Part shown: piece by piece, positions 8,698 through 17,328 of the stretch
Layout: every line of letters begins with the position of its first letter
Position numbering within the stretch: the first letter of the stretch is position 1
Assembly: GCA_963698265.1 (NCBI GenBank)
Contig: CAVOQC010000003.1
Coordinates: 207,627 to 271,626 of the forward strand
Origin: FEB-7 sp963698265
GTDB taxonomy: Bacteria; Pseudomonadota; Gammaproteobacteria; Burkholderiales; Usitatibacteraceae
Length of the DNA stretch: 64,000 bases
Reading direction: 5' to 3'
Translations under genes and position numbers: made by a program
The notes under the pieces: generated by a model
Told to the model about the DNA's origin: nothing
The model's database searches: none
What the model saw: only the letters and a program-made list of their open reading frames with translations

Positions 8698-10879
8698 TTA
8701 GCGCCGCGACCGGCGCGGGGCTTTGCGCGGCTTCGCCCGCGGCCTGTGGCGGCCTTCCGGGTCTTCGACTTCGGCTTCGTCGCGGCCTTCCGGGTCTTCG
8801 CCTTCGGGTTCGTCGCGGACTTCCGGGCGCCCGGCTTCGACTTCGCGGCCGCCTTGCTTCGCGCCGCGAGCGCGAGCTTGCGCACGCGCCGGATGTCGGC
8901 GTCGGAAAACGGCCCGTTCACGCCGGAGATCGCCGCGAGCGTCATGCCGTGCTTGATGCCCGAGGCGGTAGATCTCGCGCACCTTCTCCCACTCGATCGA
9001 GCGCCCGACGGTGAAGTTCTCGAAGCGGCCCTCGAGGGCGAGCACGATGGTCTCGGCGAGGCAGGCGTAGACCACGTTGGGCGGCAGGCCGATGTTCTTC
9101 ATCTCCACCTTGCCCGGCAGGTGGATCTCCCCGGACTCGATCACCAGCACGTCGGGGCGCTTCGCGACCTCCTCGGCCGGGAGGTCGAGCGGGCGGGCCA
9201 CGTCGGTGATCACGCAGCCGGGCTTCACCTTCATGATGTCGAGGATCTTCTTCCCCGCGCCGGAAGTGGCGGTGACGATCATGTCCATCGCGCCGATGTT
9301 CCGGTCGGTGTTCGAGGACAGGAAGAGCTTCGCGTCCGGCGCCTCCTTGAGGATCGAGCCCTTGAGCGAAAGGAGCTTCGCCGTCTCCGGCGAGACCAGG
9401 TAGACCTCCTCGGCGACCATCGCGAGGAGCCGCGCGCACACCGAGCCGATGGCGCCGGTCGCGCCCACGACCATCGCCTTGAAGCGCACCTTCTTGCCGC
9501 GCTCGACGGGAACGAGCCCCAGCCGGAGCATCGCGTCGTGGGCGGCCCAGAGCGCGCCCGAGGCGCTGTAGCTGTTGCCGGTGGTGATCGGCAGCGGCGC
9601 GCGTCTCGCCACCGTGAGGCCCGCATCCCCCACCACTTTCGTGAAGGCGCCCAGGCCCATGATCTGCGCGCCCAGGCCCCTGCGCCACGCGCGCCGCGTC
9701 GAGGAGCCGGCGGTAGGTGAACTCGGGGCTGTGGTTCATGATCTCCTTTGGCGTGCCGCCCACGGAAATGAGCCAGCCCTCGGTTTCCACGCCCGTGGGC
9801 GACTTGATCCCGGTCACCTTCGAGTACACGAAGGGCGGCGCGTAGGCCATGGCCTTTTCCAGCGCGTCCATGAACACCGGCGGCGAGACGTGGGAGAGCA
9901 TCTCGATGGGCTTGATGTTCTTGAAGTACTCCTGCGACAGCGGGTGGATCACGAACGCGAAGCGGTTCACCCTGCGGAAGCCGTTGGGGTAGAGGATGCG
10001 CGGCTCGGGGCTCAGGCCCTGGATGATCTCCAGGTAGTCGTCCTCGAGGAGGTCTTCCGGCTCCTTGTTCCGTGCGGCGAGGATCATCGCGTCCAGGAGG
10101 CTCGGCGCGAGCACCTGGCCGAAGAGCTCCGGCGCGCCGTCGATCACCAGGTTCACGCCCTTGCGCTTGAGGTGCGCGAGGCGCTTGTCGTTGACGGTGG
10201 AGGTGACGATGGTCTTGCCGGCGAGTTCCTCGGAGCCGAACTCGTCCAGTTCGTGCACGGGGGCGACGATCACGGTCGCCTCCTGCATCGCGCGGCGCAG
10301 GATGAAGTGGCGCCACTCCTTGGCCAGCAGGTTGTCGGTGAGGACTTCCGGCACGCGCTCGGTCACGAAGTGCGCGCCGCTCGCGTAGCGCTCCAGGGCG
10401 TCGATCGAGGTGAGCATCTTGGGGATCCCGAGCTGGAAGAGCGCGTCGGCGAATTCCAGGTTCGGCGTGTACTCCGCAAAGGCCTGCGCGAGCTTGTAGT
10501 TGGTCGCCCCGGAGAAGAAGAGCACCTTCGCGTTGGTGAAGTAGGCGCCCAGCTTCGACTGGACATGGCGCAGCGCCCACTCCTGGAGGATGTCGCCCAG
10601 GCGCCCGCCGGTGGTGACGGGGACGCGGGTCGCGATGCCGGCCAGGCGCGCGCTGTCCTTCTCCACGTACTGGCGGCCGCCGACGGTGTAGGAGTCCTTC
10701 ACCACCCCCAGGCCGATCGCCGCCGCCTGCCCGTCCCAGTGGGCGAGGAGCTTCGCCGCGCGCGGCGTGCTGCCGTTGGTGCCGATGCGGCGGACCTGCA
10801 TCTGCCTGCCGAGAAACCGCGCCGTGAACTCGAAATCCTGCGCTGCGGATCCGAGGCTGATGCCGACCACCGTCTTCAT
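8698..10879 (-). CDS. Acyl-ACP-reductase-like dehydrogenase with Lys/Ala-rich tail (two or more frameshifts)
   Basis: This unusually long protein (about 725 aa) starts at ATG 10879 (MKTVVGISLG). The first 400 residues are an unfamiliar domain ending ...GTPKEIMNHSPEFTYRRLL. The second half resembles the NADPH-binding domain of cyanobacterial long-chain acyl-ACP reductase (AAR): VGATGAIGS near residue 470, then ITDVARPLDLP and the closing GRSIEWEKVREIYRLG. It ends in a histone-H1-like tail (repeated KPKSKTRKAA). One extra C near 9675 and one extra base in a CCC run near 8958 split the frame; the end at 8698 may need a third shift. Divergent from an iron alcohol dehydrogenase, suggesting aldehyde/alcohol metabolism. 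Substrate unknown. Confidence 0.62.
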
Positions 10880-11033
10880 GGAAATCGCTTCCCTGCCTTG
10901 CCGAAAGGACCAACTTGCCAGAATCCGGCGAGCGCGCCTTGACTTATGTCGCATTTCCTTGACGAATCCGTGCCTTGGACACGCGGGAATGGTGCACGCT
11001 GGCGGCATCGAGTCTGCAAGCGCGGAGCGGGAC

Positions 11034-12284
11034 ATGATCGAGATGCCGGGCGTGGTGGGAGACGTGGTGCGCTCCGTGGGGCTTTCCACGGCGATGAAGG
11101 CCGCGGGCGTGGTGACGGGGCTGCTGCCCATCCCGCAGCCGATGCTGCTGGTGGGCCCGGGCTCGAGCGCGCGGCTGGGGCAGGCCCTCGCCGGCTTCGG
11201 CCACCGGAAGATCCTCATCGTGACCGACAAGGTGGTCGCGAAGCTGGGGCTCCTGAAGGGCTTCACCCGGGCGCTGCGCAAGGGCGGCGCCGATTTCGTG
11301 GTGTTCGACGCGGTGACGGCCGATGCGCCCATCCCGGTGATCGAGCGCGGCATCGCCTTCTACAACCGGCGCGCGTGCGACGCGATCGTGGCCTTCGGCG
11401 GCGGCTCGCCCATGGACGCGGCCAAGGCGATCGCCTATTCCGTGGCCAACCGGAAGCACCCGAAGAAGCTCGTGGGCTACTTCAAGGGCCTCTCCGCCCC
11501 GGTGCCCGTCTACGCCGTGCCCACGACCGCGGGCACCGGGTCGGAGGTGACGGTGGCCGCGGTGATTTCGGACCCGGAGGCGGCAACGAAGCTCGTGATC
11601 GCCGACACGCGCCTCGTGCCCTCCATGGCCGCGCTCGACCCGACGCTGATGACGGGGCTGCCGAAGGACGTGACGGCGGCCACGGGCATGGACGCGCTCA
11701 CCCACGCCGTGGAAGCCTTCATCGGGCAGTGGGCCACCGCGTATACGGACCGCATGGCGCTCGCGGCCGTGGGGCTCATCTACGAGAACCTGCCGGTGGC
11801 CTGTCGAACCCCGCGCAATCTCGAGGCGCGGGAGCGCATGGCGCTCGCGGCGACCTACGCGGGCATCGCGTTCACGCGGGCCAACGTGGGCTACGTGCAC
11901 GCGATCTCCCACCAGCTGGGCGGCAGGTACCACACGCCGCACGGGCTCGCCAACGCGATCATGCTGCCGCGCGTGCTCAAGGTCCTGGCTCCCGCGGTGA
12001 CCAAGCGCCTCGCGCTGCTGGCGGTGGCGGCGAGGGTCGGCAAGCCCGGCGAGCGCGCCGCCGCGCTCGCGAAGAAGTTCCTCGCCTCCATCGAGAAGAT
12101 GAACCGGGCGGTGGGAATCCCCGCGCATCTCGCGGCGCTGCGCGAGGAGGACATTCCCGCGCTCGCCAAGGCCGCGTGCTGGGAGGCCGACACGAGCTAT
12201 CCGGTGCCGAAGTACCTGTCGCAGAAGTCCTGCGAGGCGATCCTGCGCGGGGCGCTCGTCGCCCCGAAGCGCAAGCGCCGCTAG
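11034..12284 (+). CDS. Iron-containing alcohol dehydrogenase
   Basis: The 416-residue protein belongs to the group III (iron) alcohol dehydrogenases. It has the NAD(P)-binding GGGSPMDAAK at about residue 122, TTAGTGSEVT, and metal-ligand histidines in HAISHQLGGRYHTPHG from about residue 289. The ATG at 11034 has GGAG eight bases upstream; another in-frame ATG at 10989 is possible. It is transcribed divergently from the acyl-reductase-like gene with about 155 bases between the starts, where a shared control region is likely. An aldehyde-to-alcohol or reverse step is the natural guess. Confidence 0.88.
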   Translation: MIEMPGVVGDVVRSVGLSTAMKAAGVVTGLLPIPQPMLLVGPGSSARLGQALAGFGHRKILIVTDKVVAKLGLLKGFTRALRKGGADFVVFDAVTADAPIPVIERGIAFYNRRACDAIVAFGGGSPMDAAKAIAYSVANRKHPKKLVGYFKGLSAPVPVYAVPTTAGTGSEVTVAAVISDPEAATKLVIADTRLVPSMAALDPTLMTGLPKDVTAATGMDALTHAVEAFIGQWATAYTDRMALAAVGLIYENLPVACRTPRNLEARERMALAATYAGIAFTRANVGYVHAISHQLGGRYHTPHGLANAIMLPRVLKVLAPAVTKRLALLAVAARVGKPGERAAALAKKFLASIEKMNRAVGIPAHLAALREEDIPALAKAACWEADTSYPVPKYLSQKSCEAILRGALVAPKRKRR

Positions 12285-12342
12285 GGACCTGCGAGGAGGC
12301 GGCCATGCGCGTTGCCTGGCTCTCGTCGCTGCTCGCCGCGCT

Positions 12343-13056
12343 GTGCCTGGGCGGGCATCCGGTGGCGCGCGCGGGACCGGGCGAGGCCGGGCCGGCGCGC
12401 ACGATCCCTACGCCGCGCCGCGACGCGACATGGTGGACCGGCAGCTTCGCGCCCCGGGCCGCGGCATCCGAAGCGATCGGGTCCTCGCGGCCATGGGTCG
12501 CGTGCCGCGCCACGAGTTCGTGCCGGAGCCCCTGCGCGGTGTTGCCTATTCCGACCGCCCGCTGCCCATCGGCCACGGCCAGACCATCTCGCAGCCTTTC
12601 ATCGTGGCCTTCATGACCGAGGTCCTCGACCCCGCGCCCGCGGACCGGGTGCTCGAGGTCGGCACCGGTTCCGGCTACCAGGCGGCAGTGCTCTCCGGGC
12701 TCGTGCGCGAGGTCTACTCCATCGAGATCGTCCGGCCCCTGGGCGAGCGGGCGCGCGCGGACCTTGCGCGGCTGGGCTACGGCAACGTCCACGTGCGCAT
12801 CGGCGACGGCTACGCGGGCTGGCCCGAGCACGCGCCCTTCGACGCGATCATCGTCACCTGCTCGCCCGAGCACGTGCCCGCGCCGCTCATCGCACAACTG
12901 CGAGACGGCGGCCGCATGGTGATCCCGGTGGGAGAGGCGGGCGGCGTGCAGGAGCTCTACCTGCTCGAGAAGCGCGGCACGCAGGTGGTGCGGCGCGCGG
13001 TGCTGCCGGTGCGCTTCGTGCCGATGACCGGGCGCGCGCAGGAAGGCGGCCGCTAG
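12343..13056 (+). CDS. pcm: Protein-L-isoaspartate O-methyltransferase, probably exported (frameshift near start)
   Basis: Pcm methylates L-isoaspartyl residues so that damaged proteins can be repaired. The core runs from DPYAAPRRDMVDRQL through GHGQTISQPFIVAFM and the SAM-binding LEVGTGSGYQAAVL. The frame as read begins at a GTG at 12343 with no ribosome-binding site. A perfect AGGAGG at 12293-12298 precedes an ATG at 12305 in a different frame that encodes a clear signal peptide (MRVAWLSSLLAALCLGG, then PVARA). A single indel between about 12,320 and 12,400 would join the two into an exported enzyme starting at 12305. Confidence 0.85.
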   Translation: MPGRASGGARGTGRGRAGAHDPYAAPRRDMVDRQLRAPGRGIRSDRVLAAMGRVPRHEFVPEPLRGVAYSDRPLPIGHGQTISQPFIVAFMTEVLDPAPADRVLEVGTGSGYQAAVLSGLVREVYSIEIVRPLGERARADLARLGYGNVHVRIGDGYAGWPEHAPFDAIIVTCSPEHVPAPLIAQLRDGGRMVIPVGEAGGVQELYLLEKRGTQVVRRAVLPVRFVPMTGRAQEGGR

Positions 13057-13115
13057 ACCCGCCAAGGCTTCGCGGAGAATCTCCGTTCGTGCCCGCGTTT
13101 GCGCGCGCGTGCCTT

Positions 13116-13137
13116 ATTCTGTACCATTCAGTCCATA
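13116..13137. promoter_or_regulatory. Possible TetR-family operator
   Basis: Just upstream of the TetR-type gene, TGTACCATTCAGTCCA (13120-13135) resembles the imperfect palindromes bound by many TetR-family repressors that autoregulate. The resemblance is by eye only; no second copy was found in front of neighbouring genes. Confidence 0.3.
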
Positions 13138-13140
13138 ACC

Positions 13141-13722
13141 ATGGCACGTCCCCGCGAATTCGATCTCGGCCAGGTCCTCGACAGCGCCACCCGGGTCTTC
13201 TGGGCGCGGGGCTACGAGCACACGTCCGTCGACGAGCTCTGCGACGCGACGGGCCTCGGCCGCTCGAGCCTCTATGGCGCCTTCCGCCACAAGCGCGGCC
13301 TCTACGTGCAGGCGCTCGCGCGCTACGAGGAAGGCTCGGTGGCGCGCATCCGGGCAGCGCTCGAAGGCAGGCCCGTGCGCGAGGGCCTGGCGCGCTTCCT
13401 CGAGGGGCTCGTCGACTCGATCGTCGCGGGCCCGGGCCGGCGCGGGTGCTTCATCGGCAACTGCGCCGCGGAGCTCGCGCGCCTGGACCGCGTGGCCGCC
13501 TCGCGCGTGCGCCGCAGCCTCGCCCGCATCGAGGCCGAGTTCGCCGCCGCGCTGGAAGCGGCGCAGGGCCGTGGAGAGATCGCAAAGCACGCCGATGTCC
13601 TCGCCACGGCCCGCTTCATCACCGCAGGCATCCAGGGGCTTCGTCTCGTAGGCAAGGCGAACCCCGACCGCAAGGCGCTCGAGGACGTGGCGGCCGTGAT
13701 GCTGCGCTGCCTCGACACCTGA
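13141..13722 (+). CDS. TetR/AcrR-family transcriptional regulator
   Basis: The 193-residue protein has an N-terminal helix-turn-helix of TetR type (ATRVFWARGYEHTSVDELCDATGLGRSSLY, about residues 12-42) and a ligand-binding C-terminal domain with cysteines in RRGCFIGNCAAEL, a segment shared with the AcrR/NemR-like group of redox- or electrophile-responsive repressors. The ATG at 13141 fits the conserved MARPREFD start. It is followed after 22 bases by a peroxiredoxin-like gene, which is probably its target in one transcript. Confidence 0.9.
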   Translation: MARPREFDLGQVLDSATRVFWARGYEHTSVDELCDATGLGRSSLYGAFRHKRGLYVQALARYEEGSVARIRAALEGRPVREGLARFLEGLVDSIVAGPGRRGCFIGNCAAELARLDRVAASRVRRSLARIEAEFAAALEAAQGRGEIAKHADVLATARFITAGIQGLRLVGKANPDRKALEDVAAVMLRCLDT

Positions 13723-13744
13723 CAACCACCGAAAGGAACCTCCC

Positions 13745-14278
13745 ATGCCCATGGCCTTCAAGCCCCGCCAGCCCGTCCCCGCCCTCGAACTCGATACCCT
13801 CGCAGGCGCGCGCTGGTCGCTCGCCGCGCAGAAGCCCGCGCAGTTCACCATGATCGTCTTCTACCGCGGCTACCACTGCCCGGTGTGCCGCAAGTACCTG
13901 ACGGAACTGAACGGCATGGCGGCGGAATTCGAGAAACGCGGCGTAGCGGTCCTCGTCGCGAGCAGCGACACCGAAGAGCGCGCGCGCAAGACGCACGACG
14001 AATGGGGACTCGCCAACCTCACCATCGGCTACGGCCTCGCGATCGACAAGGCGCGCGAATGGGATCTCTGCGTGTCCGCGGGCCGCGGCAAGACCTCCAC
14101 CGGAGTCGAGGAGCCGGCGCTCTTCTCCGAGCCGGGGCTTTTCCTCGTGCGCCCGGACGGCACGCTCTACTGGGCGAACCTCTCGACGATGCCCTTCGCA
14201 CGGCCGCACTTCGCCGAGATCACCGCCGCCATCGATTTCGCCGTCGCCAAGTCCTACCCCGCCAGGGGCGAGGCCTAG
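13745..14278 (+). CDS. Peroxiredoxin-like (AhpC/TSA-fold) protein
   Basis: The 177-residue protein has a thioredoxin fold of the peroxiredoxin-like family: FYRGYHCPVCRKYL places a CPVC pair near residue 45, and SSDTEERARK follows. Members are thought to reduce peroxides or act as thiol oxidoreductases. The ATG at 13745 is preceded by AAAGGAAC. The gene sits directly behind a TetR-type regulator, which suggests stress-induced expression. No signal peptide; cytoplasmic. Confidence 0.88.
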   Translation: MPMAFKPRQPVPALELDTLAGARWSLAAQKPAQFTMIVFYRGYHCPVCRKYLTELNGMAAEFEKRGVAVLVASSDTEERARKTHDEWGLANLTIGYGLAIDKAREWDLCVSAGRGKTSTGVEEPALFSEPGLFLVRPDGTLYWANLSTMPFARPHFAEITAAIDFAVAKSYPARGEA

Positions 14279-14303
14279 CCCTTCGCCCTCCCGCCCGCGC
14301 GGC

Positions 14304-15674
14304 TCACATCTCGCGGATGCGGTCGAAGAGCATCCGCCCCACGCCGTCGGGAAAGCGCTCGGCCTCGGAGAGCACCTCGTCCAGCGCGGCGACGACGCTC
14401 GCGCACTCCGCCGCGCCGATCGTGAGCGGCGGGTGCAGCCGCAGCAGGTTGTTGCGGGTCGGCGTCGAGGCGAGGATGCGGTGGCGGAGGTTCAGCCACA
14501 TCATCAGCAGCCGGCCGAGCATGCCGTGCTCCTCCAGCCAGCGTGCGGCGGGGCTTCGGATCCAGCCGCCCGCGGCCCGCAACTCGATGCCGATGAGCAG
14601 CCCGCGGCCGCGCACCTCGGCGATCATCGGGTGGCGCGCGCGCAGGGCCTCGATCGCGCGCATCCACTCGCCGCCGACCGCCTCCGCATTGGCGACGAGG
14701 GACTTCTCCGCGATCACGCCGAGCGTGGCGAGCCCCGCGGCCATGGCGTAGTCGTTCTCGCCGAAGGTGGAGGCGTGGATGAAGCAGTGGCGGTCACGGA
14801 ACAGCGGCTCCCAGACCTCCTCGCGCACGATCATCGCCCCCACGGGGACCACGCCGCCGGAGAGCGCCTTCGCGAGGAGCACCGCATCGGGCACCACGCC
14901 CGCTCGAGTGCAGGCGAGGAACGTCCCGGTGCGCCCGAGGCCGGTGAGGATCTCGTCCGCGACCAGCAACGCGCCGTGCCGCCGGCACAGCTCCTGCGCG
15001 CGCCGCAGGTAGGCCTCGGGAAGCACGCGCGCGCTCGCCCCCTGGACCGGCTCCAGCACCACGGCCGCCACGTCGCCCGCCGCGAGCGCGCGCTCCAGCG
15101 CATCGGCGTCGCCCCAGGGAACGCCTTCGCAACCGGGCAGCAGCGGCCCGAAGCCCTTGCCGGAAAGCGCCAGCCGCGACGACGGATCGGTGATCGAGAG
15201 CGCCCCCAGCGTGAGCCCGTGGAAATCGCCGTCGAGGCACAGGAAGCGGGTGTGCCCGGTGGCGCGGCGCGCGAGCTTCATCGCCGCCTCGACCGTTTCG
15301 CTCCCGGTGTTGGTGAAGAGCACGCGCGAGAGCCCCGGCGGCATCTGCGCCACGAGCGCCTCCGCGAGCAGGCCCGCGAGGAGCGGCGGGCTGCCGGAGA
15401 TCCAGTTGGCCGGGCCCGCGTCGAGCAGCTCGCGCACGGCGGCGCGCACTTCCGGGGCATTGCGTCCCACCGCGAAGACCGCATTGCCCGCCTCGCAATC
15501 GAGCGTACGCCCGCCGTCTTTGTCGATCAGCCAGCAGCCTTCCGCGCCGACGAAATCGCGGTCCAGGCCCATCCGGCGCGCCGAATGGACGCGGTTGGCG
15601 TTGAGATGCCGCGCGTGGAGATCGAAGCGATCGCCCGCGCGCGTCGCGATGAGCGTCTTCAGGTCCTGCACCAT
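14304..15674 (-). CDS. Class III aminotransferase (PLP-dependent)
   Basis: The 456-residue protein belongs to the acetylornithine/GABA-type (class III) aminotransferases. Visible landmarks are TNTGSETVEAAMKLARRATG (cofactor phosphate binding), GDFHGLTLGAL, ADEILTGLGRTG and the PLP lysine in LLAKALSGGVVPVG. The amino donor and the keto or aldehyde acceptor cannot be predicted. The ATG at 15674 gives MVQDLKTLI; the frame is open upstream without support. It is divergent from a cupin gene at the edge of the accessory biosynthetic cluster. Confidence 0.88.
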   Translation of the reverse strand: MVQDLKTLIATRAGDRFDLHARHLNANRVHSARRMGLDRDFVGAEGCWLIDKDGGRTLDCEAGNAVFAVGRNAPEVRAAVRELLDAGPANWISGSPPLLAGLLAEALVAQMPPGLSRVLFTNTGSETVEAAMKLARRATGHTRFLCLDGDFHGLTLGALSITDPSSRLALSGKGFGPLLPGCEGVPWGDADALERALAAGDVAAVVLEPVQGASARVLPEAYLRRAQELCRRHGALLVADEILTGLGRTGTFLACTRAGVVPDAVLLAKALSGGVVPVGAMIVREEVWEPLFRDRHCFIHASTFGENDYAMAAGLATLGVIAEKSLVANAEAVGGEWMRAIEALRARHPMIAEVRGRGLLIGIELRAAGGWIRSPAARWLEEHGMLGRLLMMWLNLRHRILASTPTRNNLLRLHPPLTIGAAECASVVAALDEVLSEAERFPDGVGRMLFDRIREM

Positions 15675-15765
15675 GACGGGTTCCTCCGGGAGGCACGCTA
15701 CAATGCGACATGCGATACGCGCCGAGTGCATGGCAACGGCAAGCTGGCGAGGAGCGCGACCATCA

Positions 15766-16167
15766 ATGACTGCGGAGAAGCATAACCGGACTGGCGCCGA
15801 CGCGGCTCGCGAAGCACGGCCACGCCCGGGGCACAAACCCCGGCTCTCGCTCGAACGCACCGCGCTCGAGCCCGGCGCCGCCGTCGCCCCGTCGGTGCCG
15901 CTGGACGACGAGCGCGCGATCTACTTCCTCGAAGGCGAAGGGGAAGCCGACATCGACGGCCGGCCATCCCGCGTGGAAGCGGGCGACACGCTGCGCCTGC
16001 AGCCCGGGGCCCGCTTCGGCGTGCGCAATACCGGGCGCGCCGCGCTCGTCTTCGTCACCGCAGCGCCGCCGCCGCTCGCCGCTCCTGCCGCGGAGGGCCC
16101 CCTCGCATTGCTCGCCGGGCGCATCTCCTGGGTGCTGCGGCGCGTCGCGCGCCGCCTGGACCGCTGA
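15766..16167 (+). CDS. Small cupin-domain protein
   Basis: The protein of about 133 residues has a single cupin barrel: IYFLEGEGEADIDGRPSRVEAGDTLRLQPG matches cupin motif 1 in outline but lacks the usual metal-binding histidines. The C-terminus is a hydrophobic and basic helix. The ATG at 15766 has GAGGAG 11 bases upstream; an earlier ATG at 15730 is possible. It is followed after 12 bases by the radical SAM gene and is probably the first gene of that operon. The lack of metal ligands suggests binding rather than catalysis. Confidence 0.65.
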   Translation: MTAEKHNRTGADAAREARPRPGHKPRLSLERTALEPGAAVAPSVPLDDERAIYFLEGEGEADIDGRPSRVEAGDTLRLQPGARFGVRNTGRAALVFVTAAPPPLAAPAAEGPLALLAGRISWVLRRVARRLDR

Positions 16168-16179
16168 GCCGCCCCGGAC

Positions 16180-17328
16180 ATGCTCTCGCGAACCCGCGCC
16201 CGCATCGCCCACCTGGTCACGAAATGGCTGTATCGCCGTTGCGTGGTCCGGGACCGGCCGCGCAGCGACCTCTACTACGCGCTGCGCTACGGCACGTGGG
16301 CGAAGCTCGTGAACTACCTGCGCATGCGCCGCGATTATCACGCGATGCGCACGACCGTGCGCAGCCAGCCCTACATCGTGCGTGCCGAGCCGATCAGCAC
16401 CTGCAACCTGCGCTGCCCCCTGTGCCCCTCGGGCACCGGCGAGATCGACCGCCCGACCATGGCGATGTCGGCGGACACGCTGGACGCGATCTTCGCCAAG
16501 TGCGGCCGGCACGCCCTCTACGCGAACCTCTGGATCTGGGGCGAGCCGATGCTCAATCGCCACCTCGCCGACCTCGCGGCCGTGTGCAGGCGCCACCACG
16601 TCGGCAGCGAGGTGTCCACGCACCTGTCGCTGCCGCTGAGCGAGGAGAGGATCGATGCGCTGATCCGCTCCGGCCTCGACTGGCTCATCGTCTCCAACGA
16701 CGCCGCCACGGCGTCCACGTACGAGAAGTACCGGATCGGCGGGAGCTTCGAGCGGGTCATCGCGAACTTTCGCGCCATCGTCGCCCGCAAGCGCGCCCTG
16801 GGCAGCCTCACGCCGTTCATCGAATGGCAGGTCGTGCCGCTGCGGCACAACGAGCACGAGATCGAGGCCGTCGTGCGGCTCGCCCGCGAGATCGGCGTGG
16901 ACGGCGTTCGGGTCAAGCCCGCCCGCCTCGACAAGACGGTCCGCCCGGGCCCCGAAGGGCTCGTGACGGCGGAGAAGGTGCAGCAGTGGGCCCCTTCCAA
17001 TCCCGCGTACGTCCACGCCATCACGCCGGAGCGCAAGTCCTACCTGGATTTCCACTGCCGGTTCCTCTGGGGGATGGTCTCCGTGTACGCAGACGGGACG
17101 ATGGCGCCGTGCTGCGAGACGATGAGCACCCGCGACGATCTCGGCAACCTGTTCGCGCAGGATTTCGACGCGATCTGGAACGGCCCCTCCTATGTGCGGG
17201 CGCGGCGCATCGCGCTGGGCCTCGCCTCGGGTCCGGAGGAGGAGTCCTCGGCCTGCCACGAGTGCCTCGTCTTCCACAAGCCGCTCGCGCCGGCGAAGCG
17301 CGAGGCCACCCTGGGGCGCCACGCTTGA
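16180..17328 (+). CDS. Radical SAM protein with SPASM-like C-terminus
   Basis: The 382-residue enzyme carries the radical SAM cluster motif CNLRCPLC at about residues 75-82. Extra cysteines at the C-terminus (MAPCCETM and SSACHECLVF) suit an auxiliary SPASM-type iron-sulfur cluster. The N-terminal 50 residues are basic (RTRARIAHLVTKWLYRR), perhaps membrane-associated. Such proteins modify peptides, sugars or lipids by radical chemistry. It overlaps the next gene by 4 bases (TTGA), so the two are translated together. The substrate is unknown. Confidence 0.85.
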   Translation: MLSRTRARIAHLVTKWLYRRCVVRDRPRSDLYYALRYGTWAKLVNYLRMRRDYHAMRTTVRSQPYIVRAEPISTCNLRCPLCPSGTGEIDRPTMAMSADTLDAIFAKCGRHALYANLWIWGEPMLNRHLADLAAVCRRHHVGSEVSTHLSLPLSEERIDALIRSGLDWLIVSNDAATASTYEKYRIGGSFERVIANFRAIVARKRALGSLTPFIEWQVVPLRHNEHEIEAVVRLAREIGVDGVRVKPARLDKTVRPGPEGLVTAEKVQQWAPSNPAYVHAITPERKSYLDFHCRFLWGMVSVYADGTMAPCCETMSTRDDLGNLFAQDFDAIWNGPSYVRARRIALGLASGPEEESSACHECLVFHKPLAPAKREATLGRHA

